Origin: Anoplolepis gracilipes
Taxonomy: Eukaryota; Arthropoda; Insecta; Hymenoptera; Formicidae
Direction of reading: 5' to 3'
Assembly (NCBI RefSeq): GCF_047496725.1
Contig: NC_132980.1
Coordinates: 8,476,572-8,540,571 of the forward strand
DNA: 64,000 nucleotides
Numbering within the stretch: position 1 is the stretch's first letter; every line of letters starts with the position of its first letter. Position numbers and translations under genes: made by a program. Positions 53,001 through 64,000 of this stretch are shown here, in pieces. The notes beneath the pieces are model-generated. The model saw nothing but the letters and a program-made list of their open reading frames with translations. It searched no databases and was not told the DNA's origin.

Positions 53001-56000
53001 TCGCGAGAATATCGCTTTAGCGTTCTCTCGCGCGTGTTACTTGCGCCACGTGAAAACAGGACGACGCAAGCCTTCGTTTCGTGGTCAGTGATGAGAATCA
53101 CATCTGGCGTCGTCGTCTTCGAGCGCTTTGATGATTAGCTAGTATTATACAGGTTGTTCCAAAATTATCTGTTAACATCTAAACGTGAGACAAGTGATAT
53201 TTATGAAATTAAAAAAAAAAAATAAATTATTTGTCTTTTCTCTGCATTAATAAATAATAATAAAATTTGGCGATAAAAATCTTGTTTCATGTACGATAAG
53301 TCTAAACAGAATTTTAATGTTTAATTCAATTATTGAGATACTTAAAACTACAAAAGTTGTAAGTGTACAATAGTCTCTCGTGAATCTTTCGATCAACAAA
53401 ATTGACTTCAGATGATCGTAGTCATTGTTCAAGTATCAAATGCAACTATCAAATTTTGATGCAACCTATACTTGTATCAATTTTGTGACAAACGTATAAA
53501 TGTTCGCACAATCACGATAAAATTACTTTGATACATTAAGGTCACTGTATAGAGGATACGATGATGAATTATGTAGGTCATCTATCTTACTCGCACTATA
53601 GTAAATTATAGAAATTTTGCATCCTGTATTTAACATGATGAATATATTATATAGTAGTCAAGTAATATAGCATACTTTAATTAGTTATAAAATAAAATGC
53701 ATTTATTCATCACTTTTTTTTCTTTTTTCAATAATCGAAAGACTTTTTTATTTTACCATATTTTTAGTTGTATTTATTTTATAATCAAAAAAAGTTTCTA
53801 AATACTAATTTTTCTATATTAAAATTTTACTTTTTACTGTACAAATATTTTATTTTTATATTATTTGTTAGAAAAATATATACATATATATATATTTTTT
53901 CTAATAATATACAATATAAAAATAAAACATTTATATTATAATATATATATATGTACTATTTTAAATTTTGAAAAAGATTTTGTATGGTAGAAATTTTACA
54001 CATATTTGAAAGAAATTAGCGTACATAAGTCAAAGAAAACACTTATGCTTACGATCTCGTCAAAGTTTTTGCTATAAAGAATCGGTGCGGTTACGTATGC
54101 ACCTGTCATGCATATGATCTAATGTCAATAACTGCATAACGTGACTTTGCATCGCAATATGTCACTAACCCTTCGTGTTCATTTCGTTTTTCCAGGTTAC
54201 TCATAAAGTGACGAGTCAGGTGATGGTGCTCAAGATGAATCAGCTGGCGGCGAACAGGCCAAACATGCTCAAGGAAGTCCAGCTCATGAACAAGCTCAGC
54301 CATCCGAACATACTAAGGTGAGCCCGCGCGAATCGAATCCGGTTTATTTTTGCCGGTGAAACTCTGTGTCTTGCAATTGAAGAAAATCACTCGGCCGTAT
54401 GTGCCGAATTTGATGATGATAATGGAATTTCTAGCTACTTGCTAACCTGTTTAATCTTTGCAGGTGTAATAAATCCAGGTATGTTAATCCTTTTTCACGC
54501 AAGTTATTTTAATGTGGACAAAATTTCAGAAAGATAAACATAGAGTGTATAAGTATCTTTTATTTAAAGTAAAACGTATGCATCGTTGATAACAATATCT
54601 TTGGATTTCGTAAGAAAAGGATGTTGATAGCTATCATCAAGTTTATTAATTCTTTATTTATAATTAATTATTTCTATATATATATATATATCAATTTTGA
54701 TAGATACATACAACAAGTTTCTCTATATTTTTCCAAGAATTTCTGCAGATTTATTACATCAGTTTGCAGCCAAATACTTCTTATGCTAACATTTGTTTTG
54801 TCCTGTCATGAGTCAAATTGAAAACTTCTTTTCGGCGTCTTGCCAAAATTCTGGCGCAAGCTCTCTGTATTAAGTTATTTTATCGTAACACATTTAACAT
54901 AAACATGTGGCCACTGTCAGCACTTGTAAACAATGTCATGGAAGTTCGTCACAATAAACACCAAGTTCAAGTTAAAGCGTGTGATCCTATGTTTGATTTA
55001 TCACTTGGTGATTATATCGTTAACATTCCTCTCGCTTGGAAGACCACTGAAATGAGCAAAAGATTAGAAAAAACGGTATTACACTTTAACCACGCTCGTT
55101 ACGAATTACAACATAATACATCGTCTAGCGGTAACAGCGGTTACCCCGACACCCGTTGCGAAAATTCCTGCTAACAGAGAGCAGCATCTAAAATGCAGTA
55201 TCTAAATGCATAATGCACGATGTGCATCTTTCTTCCATTTCATAATTTGCAGATACAAGATTAAATGTGTAAATATTGGATTGAATATACTACAGTGTAC
55301 AATATAATTGTACATATACATTATTTTATTTGTAGACCGAGAGAAAACACCGTTTCTCATAAATTTTAATTTTTTTAATATAAATTTATTTGACATGACA
55401 TGAATTAAAATTCCGCTGAAGTAAAATATTTATAACATTGTTTATTTTTATTTTTAAAGCGCGCTTTAGTTTCAATCAAATTTCTTTGAAAATTACTGTT
55501 TCTACTTATTAACGTTTTTATTGACAAAAGTCCAGTGTAATTAGATAATCAAATAATTTTTGTGTCTACTTTTCATCAGGTCCAAAATCCAACGCTATAA
55601 TATCTCGAATTAATTCGACATAATTGCAAGTAAATTCAATACTTTAAAAGTTTTCAAAAATTCGAAATCTAGAGATGAGGTATATTGATTTTTTGAGGGG
55701 AGGGAGGGAGATTATTCGCTTCCTGTATAATGCTTTTCGCATTATGACATAACGCGTCGTGCCTTGCTGGGACGTTGGGGATACGCCGTGTCGCGTCGCG
55801 ACAACGCATTCCGACGATATAAACGGCTTGGCCTAGATTCGGATACGGTGTTTACCCGTCGGGTGAACCTAGCGGATCTTATTTCTGGCATTTTCCTCGA
55901 CGAAGGCCTCCGCGAAACTCGCGGGTCCTCTCAGGATCCTCCGCTGCGCTCGGACCGGCTGACTCAGCTGTAAAAATAGTTATCATCTCCACTCGTGGCA

Positions 56001-59000
56001 TTTACCACGAGGTATATCATTACACCCGCGCTTATTGCGATGTCGTAACTAGAATTGCTATAGCGAAGTAATGTCTGTGTTTTAGTTGAGTGATACAGGA
56101 ACTATTGACGTAGTAGGAACGTCAAATATCGATATTATTTAGACCAGACATTAATATTCGCGCATATAATTTATTTCAATTAAATCTCTCCAATTATACT
56201 GAACTATTAAAAATTGCTCACTAACGTATAGTAGACATTGTGATTTTTTTTGTCTTGTAACTTGTTAAATTAATCATTCTTTATATACAAGCTAATGAGA
56301 TAAATATTACTATCATAATGTCTATTATTAATGATTATCACGACACTCATTCTATCTCAATGACTAATGTTTACTCTAGGAAAAAATAATTTTGTCATTT
56401 CTCTAATGGCTGTCGATATTATGTCGCCACCAATTATTACATCATTACGATACCATTATTACAGTCCAAACAATATAATAATAATAAACAAATATATCAC
56501 AATACAAACAAAAAATATCATTAGTATAGTATTACTACGTGTGTTCGCCGTAGTATTTTATCGTTAATAGCAACTTAGTCATAATTCTTGGAACGATACG
56601 TTAGACAATCAGCAAATACGCGCCAATCGTTTCCACGGAGAGTGGCTGAATGAAAACAACCTACAGGACAGTGCCCAAAAATATCTAGCGTCTTCGAACT
56701 CTGCATAATTCTTGCATTCAAATGCTTGTCTCAATCGATTCACCAATGTTCGTTATGCGAACGCCTCTCTCTTTTACATAATATTTGGCACGCGGAGAAT
56801 GAATTCCGCCTAATCGTCTGAAAGAAACAACACCGCACTACTAGTAGATAATGACGTGACGTAGTCGGACAATTGTATCGCTTTCCGAGTGCTCTTGACA
56901 CTCAGGCTTTCGATTGATGTGCATTTAACTTGTGTATTGTGATCTACATTAAATGTATAAAATGCATATCAATATACAGTAATTAATAAATATTAATTTA
57001 ATGAGTATAAATATAAATAAATATGGGGTAAATGTGAAACAATTAAAAAATGAAGAATTAAGAGATATTTTGGCATTTACAAACAAAATACATCGCAATT
57101 TAATACAATTATCTTTTCAATGAGTCACTTTTATTTTAATCATATTATTTTTTATTGAGGTATTTGCCTCATATTATTTTAGCTTTCACTTTAACCGTAT
57201 AATTTCTCAGAAATCTTCCTTCGCATATTTTGTTATGAATTATGCCAAGTGTCTATTAGCAAAAAATTCTGCAACATGATGCGCTATAATTACTGTTTCT
57301 ATCGCGTATCAATCGGGATGAGACAAGTCTTGGGAAGCGCTAGGGGAGCGACAATTTCTCCTCTTATCTGATCGACAAAAAATGAATCTGGATCATCGCG
57401 TATGCATCGCGTATGCATCGCTTATGTTTTACCTGGGAAAAATTCCTCGCCGGAAATTTCTCTTTCGCTCGCGTCGTTTGTTGTTTTTTTTTCTGTCGCG
57501 TGTGGGAGAAACGCGTCGACGTGCTCGGCGAGAAACGCCTCGAAATCGGGACGACACGGCGTATAATGCGTGATTTTCTTCTCCTTCTCTATCATTTATG
57601 CAGGATTCTCGGCTTATCCCGCGATAACGTAAAGTGCACTCACCGATTAAGTCTTTTCTTTGCAGGAGAAATATGAACAAGCAAAGTAGCTTTCGCTATA
57701 TAATCAGGTTATTTTGTCGTAACTTTTCAAAACTTTTTTATTATACATTTGTCGATTTATATATACATCTAATCTAAAATATTTAATAACAGAAAAAATT
57801 CACAAGTTTATTAGAATATTAGAACAAAAATATTAGAAAATTAATTAATATTAGAAAGAAAATATTCCTTTATCGTCATAGTAATTATAATAACGTTATT
57901 ATTTTTTTATATAATATTTTAAAAGTGTAAAAAAGTTAATTATAATATGAATTGTATAAGTTACATATATATATAACATTTATAATCAACTTATTATATA
58001 TCTATTATTTACTTCTAGATTTTCTAAGTTAAATACATCAATATAAATAAATACAATAATGGATACTTTAACTGTTACATTGTATATACTAATAGATATA
58101 TTTACCGTTACGAGTTAATTAAAAACTGCAGTTGAAAAAATTATTGTAACGATTTTTTTATCGGATCCATTATTAAATGGATGTTCCTTTGAAATAAAGC
58201 GGTATTTAATTGTCCTAATCTGTCTTAACAGAATGGCTATAAAGATAACGTCAATGATATCTCAACATATCAAAGATGTCTAGACTCTTTAATCGTTTTT
58301 ATTATGAAGTACACCTGGATTTAGTTTTATTATTCAAACACAATGAATGATAAACAATATCGGATAATATTTTACATATATATAAATAAAATTTCCTTGT
58401 CTTTTGGCACAATTTATATCTTTCGTCTTTATTTATATTACGTATGTATTTATTAGTATAATATTAAGTTGACTTCCAGTAATTTTATCATTACTTTTAT
58501 CATATATTTTTGCGCACATTTTATTTTATTTATTTTTTATTATTGCATTTTGAGAAGATCATTTACGTAGATATGATTGAAAAGAGCATGCAATATTAAA
58601 ATTTGATATAAAACATTATAAACATTCGTCAATTTCAATTTCTAATATTTTCATTGTTATTTAATATCTAATATTCAGTTGAGAATAAGTGAATTGATAA
58701 AAGCGACAAGTTTTGAATCCGCTCGTATTAGCGCTACGTAATAAATATTATTTTACTTTGTGATAATTTTCAGAAAATATTGTTTCATTAAATTCAATCT
58801 AATTTTGAAGTCTTATGTAACAAGTACGAAAATTTATCTCTTTATTTACATTTCTTTATATTAATTTGATAGAATATAAAGTTTATTTTTTTATCTAAAA
58901 GTCGCGATGTTTCTTTTATATTTACGAAAATGTATATATAAATTCTTCTTAAATTTCAAATACGTAATTATTCCTACAAATTCTTGCTAAAATTTGCATG

Positions 59001-61266
59001 CTTTTAAGAGAAATAGTTCAATCAATAAACATTGAGATCGATAAGTGAGTTATTATTTTGTTCTACTAGCGACTATTTACTGAAATTAATGATGAGATAA
59101 AATTAAAAATGCAAGCTTTTGAATTGTGTATTTCTACATTTATTTTTTTTAATTTAAGTATTTTTATGGACAGTATTGTATTGGAATCCATCTTTTTATC
59201 GTCACAAATAAAAAGAATTTTCTCAATCAAAAACTTTCGAGCACTCGAAGATTAATAATCTCTTTTACGTTTTACAGGTTCATGGGAGTGTGTGTGCACG
59301 AAGGTCAACTGCACGCGTTGACAGAGTATATCAACGGTGGCAGCTTGGAACAGCTGATTATGTCACGGCATACGCCATTACCACATCTCATCCGGATGAA
59401 CCTCGCCAGAGATGTGGCCCGTGGCATGGCCTATCTGCACAGCCGCGGCCTATTTCACCGGGATCTCACGTCCAAGAACGTGCTAATCAAGAAGGACGAG
59501 TGTAACAACGAGATGATCGCGGTTGTGGGCGATTTCGGGTTGGCCGCAAAGATACCGGATCCAAGTACGGGTTACCGACTCAGCACCGTCGGCAGCCCCT
59601 ACTGGATGTCGCCTGAGTGCCTCAAGGGCCAGTGGTACGATCACAGGTCCGACGTTTTCTCATTCGGCATCGTCGTATGTGAGCTGATCGGCCGAGTGCC
59701 GGCAGATCCGGACGTTCTGCCACGCTCAGATAACTTTGGCCTCGATTATCTAGCCGTGGCGGAGATCTGCGCGGCTGCCGATCCGCCGCCCGCCTTCCTA
59801 CAACTCGCCTTCAATTGCTGTACAGTGAGTATGATGATCTCTTGTAACTGTAAAGACATGCAAGGTGGATCCGGTGCGAATAAAGTCGAACGATTATTAT
59901 AACTGCTGCACTTAAAATGTGTGAAAATATTATGTTATACACGCACGCATGCAATATTTAACACAGGTGTTTGTTAAATTTCATTAATTGCCAGTTTAAC
60001 TGAATAATTTATAATTTATTAATTCGAATTATTTACCTATAATAATTCTTCATATTTATTTGCAGTACGAACCCAAGTCTAGGCCAACCTTTCCAGAGAT
60101 TACGACTAGTCTAGAGACCATAATAGCTACCTGCGAAGAAGAATTGAAGAACAACATCGGTAAACGACAATCGACTGTCGATCCGACACTCATGTCTAGT
60201 ATGGATGAAATCGCACGAGAAGGACGTACGACGAAGCGACGTACTGCAAAAGTCAGAAGCCAGTCAGCGGACGCGAGAGGTTGTGACAACGCAACTCCTT
60301 CCGATAAGGCGAGGTGTCATTCCGCTAGACGGGTGGCCGAGCTTGCCAGCAGACGCGACCCGCATTATAGACCGATGACGGCAAATCCGTTCCACGCATT
60401 GGGCGGCGTCAAAAAGATCCTTGGTGATCTATTTTCTAGTTGTCTGGAGCTACCTTCGCTAGAAGATGTACGACCCAGCGTCACTGATGGCGCGTGTAGC
60501 AAGTTCAAGCCGGCGCAGAACGACAGTATTGCAAAAATCCTGGACAGGAAAAAACCGAGCTCCGAACCGAGTAGCCCTACTGCTAGAAAAAAGTGGGAGA
60601 GGAAAGTAAGTGGACACAAATTAATTGCAAGAGATTTAACTATTCAGTTTAAAGGTATGTTATTTTACGTGTTTTAAACTTATTTGTCTAAAAATAGAAA
60701 TCACTCTATTACATTATATATAGTTATTTATACATATGTTATTCTAGGTCGCCACCAAGGTAGGAGCTGCGAGTTTGTTCACTCATCCGCTCTTCCGGGA
60801 CGGTTGGGAACCGCGAAGACGCGGCAGCTGCGAATCGGGCTTTTGGAGTTGCGTTGGTGAAGATTTGAGCCCGGAACCACCAAATCGACGGCACACCTCA
60901 ACCCTCAGCAGTTCAGCGGCAAGCAGTTTGTTTCTGCTGGATGATCATCGGACTAGCTCAATCTATACGGATTCTTCCGAGGACATTGCTAGCTTGGGTG
61001 GCGGTGACTCATGCTGGGAGGACCGTTTAAACGGCATTGGTTCTTCAAGCAAGACCATTTCGAAAATTGTTGAATACTTTGAGAGAAAGCAGGCGATGGC
61101 GGGTAGGCTCGGCGAACACGGTGATAGTGCTGGTCCCAGCCGCCTGACCTTGCTACGGGCCAGTCTGGAAGGACCTGTGCCCATCAGTAGTATCTCGGCC
61201 GCGCAACGGCTGGTCGTGTGCGAGGGTGCCGTACGTAGCAAACTCGCGTTATTCGACAAAAAGTGA
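38356..61266 (+). CDS. TESK-family dual-specificity protein kinase (testis-specific kinase / center divider homologue)
   Basis: Five coding exons join in frame: 38356-39627, 54196-54317, 59278-59824, 60066-60605 and 60748-61266. They total exactly 3,000 nt and encode 999 residues. Residues 1 to about 395 are a Ser/Thr-rich, low-complexity extension. The kinase domain starts with SLNRLDDF and the glycine loop IGAGFFSEVYK (414-424), followed by the ATP lysine in VLKMN (K437), catalytic HRDLTSKN (525-532), GDFG (549-552), GSPYWMSPE (570-578) and the subdomain XI segment YEPKSRPTF (648-656). DLTSKN and the VPADPDVLPR stretch are hallmarks of TESK kinases, relatives of LIMK that phosphorylate cofilin and control actin turnover. 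The tail of about 340 residues is Ser/Arg-rich and poorly conserved. SPE replaces the usual APE. Vertebrate TESKs are about 570-630 residues, so this protein is long. Splice phases all agree. Drosophila cdi is the likely orthologue. Confidence 0.93.
40979..41114 (-). repeat. Intronic inverted repeat, left arm
   Basis: The reverse complement of this arm matches 42288-42421 along its whole length, with four substitutions and two small indels. Similarity stops sharply at both ends. The arms are separated by about 1.17 kb. Confidence 0.9.
41603..41636. repeat. (GA)n microsatellite
   Basis: This is a pure AG run of about 16 units between the two intronic inverted-repeat arms. Confidence 0.95.
42288..42421 (+). 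repeat. Intronic inverted repeat, right arm
   Basis: This is the partner of 40979-41114. Three of the four substitutions between the arms are CpG in this copy and TpG/CpA in the other, which points to deamination of methylated CpG in the left arm. Confidence 0.9.
47010..47043. repeat. (AG)n microsatellite
   Basis: This is a pure AG run of about 17 units in the large TESK intron. Confidence 0.95.
47663..47692. repeat. (CT)n microsatellite
   Basis: Here CT units are interrupted once by TTT, within the large TESK intron. Confidence 0.9.
53149..53634. mobile_element. Possible degenerate MITE-like element
   Basis: TACAGGTTGTTCCAAAATT at the left is loosely mirrored by the reverse complement of a segment ending near 53634 (AATACAGGATGCAAAATTT). 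The ACAGG-TGTTCC start resembles ends of insect DNA elements. There is no clear target duplication and no transposase, so this is tentative. Confidence 0.3.
54318..59277 (+). other. 5.0 kb TESK intron between kinase subdomains
   Basis: The intron has donor AAG|GTGAGC at 54318 and acceptor TTTTACAG at 59277, in phase 2. It contains an unexplained coding-like frame (54811-55174) and CpG-richer patches near 55.75-55.98, 56.6-56.9 and 57.3-57.65 kb. A three-fold 11 bp tandem motif (GCGTATGCATC) lies near 57396-57425. No other gene is evident. Confidence 0.85.
54811..55174 (+). pseudogene. Coding-like open frame inside the TESK intron, unrecognised
   Basis: About 120 codons are open from just after a TGA to TAA at 55172-55174. 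An internal ATG at 54904 gives 90 residues. Base composition is clearly GC-richer than the surrounding intron, and the amino-acid composition is balanced and protein-like, with segments such as ACDPMFDLSLGDYIVNIPLA and NHARYELQ. I do not recognise the family. No clear acceptor/donor pair or promoter frames it, and the kinase reading frame does not use it. It may be a retrocopied or otherwise inserted gene fragment, a small nested gene, or an alternative exon. Confidence 0.35.
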
Positions 61267-61547
61267 TATTACGCTTGACGGTCGTTTGACAATTTCTTAT
61301 CGTTTCCTTTCGACATTCAAGGAGCGCCTGCGTAAAAAGAAGCCTATACAATTAAATATGACATAGATCTTGGAGAGAATCTGCGTCGTCGTCGTGCGTG
61401 ATGACGGCAAATATCCTGGGACGTTACACGATAATTAGATTGGTAGCGCGTTCTTATGCACGTATAATTACGAGTTGAGAACAAATAGTAATTACATTAA
61501 AAATAATAATAATTGCGGTTTTATTGCACATAAGATTACGACAGTGA

Positions 61548-61553
61548 ATAAAG
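61548..61553 (+). terminator. Candidate proximal polyadenylation signal of TESK
   Basis: AATAAA lies about 280 nt after the stop codon. Cleavage would be expected shortly downstream, near 61565-61585. Confidence 0.45.
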
Positions 61554-63147
61554 GAGTTAATAGTACCAGTCGTACGTGACTTGTAGGCAGGATAGTTGAT
61601 ACACGCACGCGCGTGTTAAAGGACATTTCTCTAAAAACCTAATAATCTGACTGTGATGTTTTTTGATAATCTACATACATACATAATTGAGCTGTACGAC
61701 TGAAATTTGGCGGAGCCATCGGCATACAGGATCTTTAATACGCAACATGAATCGCGTTTCATGTACTTGGGATATAACGATACATTGTTCGAAAGAAAAG
61801 ACGAAGCAATAGCGAATTTCGTTTGAAAAATGCGTTCGAGATTAGCGCTGGCGTAGTGCTAATCTATTTCTCGGGATCGACGTACGTTTTGCAGTGCCTC
61901 GCAGTTCCTAATAGCCATCTCCGTCCTTATGCACACGAACCGTGGTTATTACCGATCGCTGCAAGAAAGCTATTCAAATCGAAGATGTGAGTACTGAATT
62001 ATTTTTTTTTATTTAAATAGGCACTCAAAAATATGCAAATTGTTTTTTTTCTCCATTCTAATCTTGTAATTGATATTTGCGATTAATTTTGTCGTTTATT
62101 CTTTTTTTTTTTCTTTTTTGTTTTGTAATGTATAAATAATGTACAACTTTATCAATTTTTAATTCTACATTTTTATTTTAAAGAAATTTAAAGATACCTG
62201 ACCTGTTACTGCAGCTACTCTGAATTTATTGTGAATATATTGAAATGAACTGGTTTTATCATATATTTCTATCTGATGGAATTTAAAAATTTGTCGATAA
62301 TTCATTTTAGCTCGTCAAGTGTAAATACCATCTTTATTCATGAAATCCATCTTTTTCTAGAAATATTGAATTATTAAAATATGCAATTATTTAAAAAATG
62401 GCGATGACGTTTACCAGTTTATTCTGTTAAACACAAGAATATGTGGTAATTTAGTCTATATATAAGCTGTGAGAATTTTTAAAATTTTTTCTTCTGATTA
62501 TCTAGTATGCTGTAATGAGAGGTCAGTCAATATTCCATTTACAGAGGCCTACGTTACGTTTCGCAGGATTCATTTTGTTTTCAATTTGACAAATTAACAT
62601 CGACGCTGCCCAAAGTTTGTCGTTATTATGCTACGCGTTTTCGTAACGATTCGCAATTTTGCGTGTCGTGACGTTAATAGCTCGGGACGCACGGTATAAA
62701 GTGCCGGAGAGAGACATAACGATATAAAGTATATACATATATTTTTTTGTTGATAGAGACATTATTACACACGTGTCCTGGATATCCTTGTTAAGGTGTT
62801 ATGCGAAGCCGAGAAAATTTGTGTACACTTTGAAAAGAGAACATATGAAACTGATCTAGTCAGTGTATTAATGTGGCGGCCTTATCTTTTATACGTTATA
62901 GCGCTAAAACTTAGTGTTTAAGGTGAAACGGCGAGCGTGAAATGAGCGCGAGATGAAACTGGGCCTCCTGGTAGTGCGTAGTGGTTTTTTTTAACATCTT
63001 TGTTGGGGTATTTGTACAATAGAAAATACGAGAGTGAGAGCGTGTGAGACGAGTGAATTGAGGTGTATTGCACCTGTGTGTGTGCGTATTGCGAAAAGAA
63101 AGTGTACACGTCCAAAATAATATACATAGGTAGCTAGGACTTACACA

Positions 63148-63149
63148 TA

Positions 63150-63176
<27 letters not shown>
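63148..63176. repeat. (CA)n microsatellite
   Basis: A CA run of about 14 units passes into TATA-rich sequence. Confidence 0.95.
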
Positions 63177-63184
<8 letters not shown>

Positions 63185-63338
63185 CATATATATATATGTA
63201 CATATAATGTGAATTGTTTCGTCAGACGGCGAGTCGAACCAAATCTATGATTGTAGGGTGATAGGTTAATAATGATGATACCTTTTTACTTGTCGAAGTT
63301 CGCTCACGGGTTTACTCCATAAGACTGTGCGTTCGTTA

Positions 63339-63344
63339 AATAAA
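63339..63344 (+). terminator. Candidate distal polyadenylation signal of TESK
   Basis: AATAAA lies within TTAAATAAATAAT, about 2.07 kb after the stop. It would serve a long 3' UTR isoform if the transcript extends this far. Confidence 0.3.
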
Positions 63345-64000
63345 TAATATGTCGTATATGTAAGATAGAGAAGCTCGAAATCGCGTCAACGACATTCGCA
63401 GTCTCTTCTTCCTCGTGTACAATAGGATACGCGCCGTGCACGGAGTTTTTTCTTTCCGTTCGTCTTAATTTTCGTTCATCGAGACGGGGCCTTCCGTTTC
63501 TCCTCGATGCGTCAATCGGTACCTGAACAATCGCAGCGAAGGAAGAACTGCGAACGAGTTAGTTCTTAAGCATGCGGACATATCAGGAGTATGGGCTGAG
63601 GTTCAACCCGATCGATAAAGGGCAATAAATGCGTGATTACAAGTGACGGATGTTACGGATTGTGAGTGCGGGTGAGTGAGTGAATGTGAACGAGGGAAAG
63701 AAAAAGAGAAAAAAAAATAGCGAAGTTGGCGGATCGAGAGGCGCATTTTAAAAAAGAAATATGGGTTATTTATTTTAAGTAAAAACAATTATATTAAAGA
63801 TTATATATCTATATATAAATCTACGCAAAAATATCGTCTCTTCTATATTTTTCAACTGTTAGTCTTTAAACTGTCTCTTCTCACTGTAGATATTTATTAC
63901 ATTACGAGGGATTACATACGCGATATATCGAACTCCTCATGTTTGCGTCGTCAAAATATATACAACACAAAAAAGTTACATAACAGTGAGCGCGTTACAA

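Larger units (their letters stand above)
39628..54195 (+). other. 14.6 kb TESK intron, splitting the kinase after the glycine loop
   Basis: The donor AAG|GTAAGT (39628) and acceptor TTTTTCCAG (54195) are both good. The intron is AT-rich with CpG-richer patches near 41.8-42.25, 45.15-45.55, 45.9-46.25, 47.9-48.2, 48.7-48.9, 51.6-52.3 and 52.8-53.15 kb, which could be enhancers. Open frames in the patches are Arg-rich and unrecognised. It also holds an inverted repeat pair and GA microsatellites. Confidence 0.85.
61267..64000 (+). other. TESK 3' UTR and downstream region
   Basis: No further coding exon is supported after the TGA at 61264-61266. The first AATAAA lies at 61548-61553 and another at 63339-63344. 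The sequence at 61.27-62.0 and 62.5-63.6 kb is GC-richer than introns, which fits a long 3' UTR with alternative ends, though a neighbouring gene's UTR is possible. A CA microsatellite lies at 63148-63176. Confidence 0.45.

Noticed and set aside
53247..53432. Minus-strand 61-codon frame inside the possible MITE at 53.15-53.63 kb
   Set aside because: I considered a transposase fragment, but no helix-turn-helix or DDE/D motif is visible.
1..64000. CRISPR arrays, bacterial operons, rRNA or tRNA genes
   Set aside because: No regularly spaced repeats, no clustered prokaryote-like genes and no cloverleaf-like sequence were seen; the spliced genes identify animal nuclear DNA.

Overview
The window is animal nuclear DNA, most likely from an insect and probably a hymenopteran such as an ant. 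It is AT-rich, full of TA, GA/CT and CA microsatellites, with scattered CpG-rich patches, GT-AG introns from 69 bp to 14.6 kb, and conserved metazoan genes. The species call is inference; no mitochondrial, rRNA or other diagnostic marker is present.

Layout, left to right. Positions 1-22.5 kb are almost entirely non-coding. The exception is one well-formed coding exon on the minus strand (11606-11776). It encodes an N-glycosylation-rich extracellular N-terminus ending in SFYFYE, which I read as the first coding exon of a neuropeptide GPCR, probably the crustacean cardioactive peptide receptor. The rest of that gene would lie beyond the left edge. This stretch also holds an inverted pair of a roughly 220 bp dispersed repeat (1.28-3.47 kb). 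From 22.6 to 25.7 kb, minus strand, lies a complete four-coding-exon GNAT acetyltransferase of the insect arylalkylamine N-acetyltransferase-like family. Positions 27.2-29.8 kb hold a long foldback (palindromic) mobile element, interrupted in its left arm by a 1,038 bp non-autonomous hAT element with a perfect 8 bp target duplication. From 30.7 to 33.4 kb, minus strand, lies a complete eight-exon nucleostemin/GNL3 GTPase gene, with a double E-box just upstream and a 110 bp TA-flanked MITE in its probable 3' UTR.

From about 34.9 kb to beyond 61.3 kb, plus strand, lies a complete TESK-family kinase gene (the testis-specific kinase/center divider family). It has a CpG-rich promoter and 5' UTR exon, a 1.7 kb UTR intron, five coding exons totalling 3,000 nt (999 residues), a giant 14.6 kb intron directly after the glycine loop, and a long 3' UTR candidate. 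The intron carries an inverted-repeat pair with a CpG-decay pattern; the next intron carries an unexplained coding-like 120-codon open frame.

GNL3 and TESK are divergently transcribed from about 1.5 kb apart. Their roles (nucleolar ribosome biogenesis; cofilin/actin control) suggest no shared pathway, and I see no operon-like organisation or wholly new multi-gene system. The most distinctive structures are the nested hAT-in-foldback element, with an internal empty-site control in the opposite arm, and the repeat and reading-frame anomalies listed under findings.
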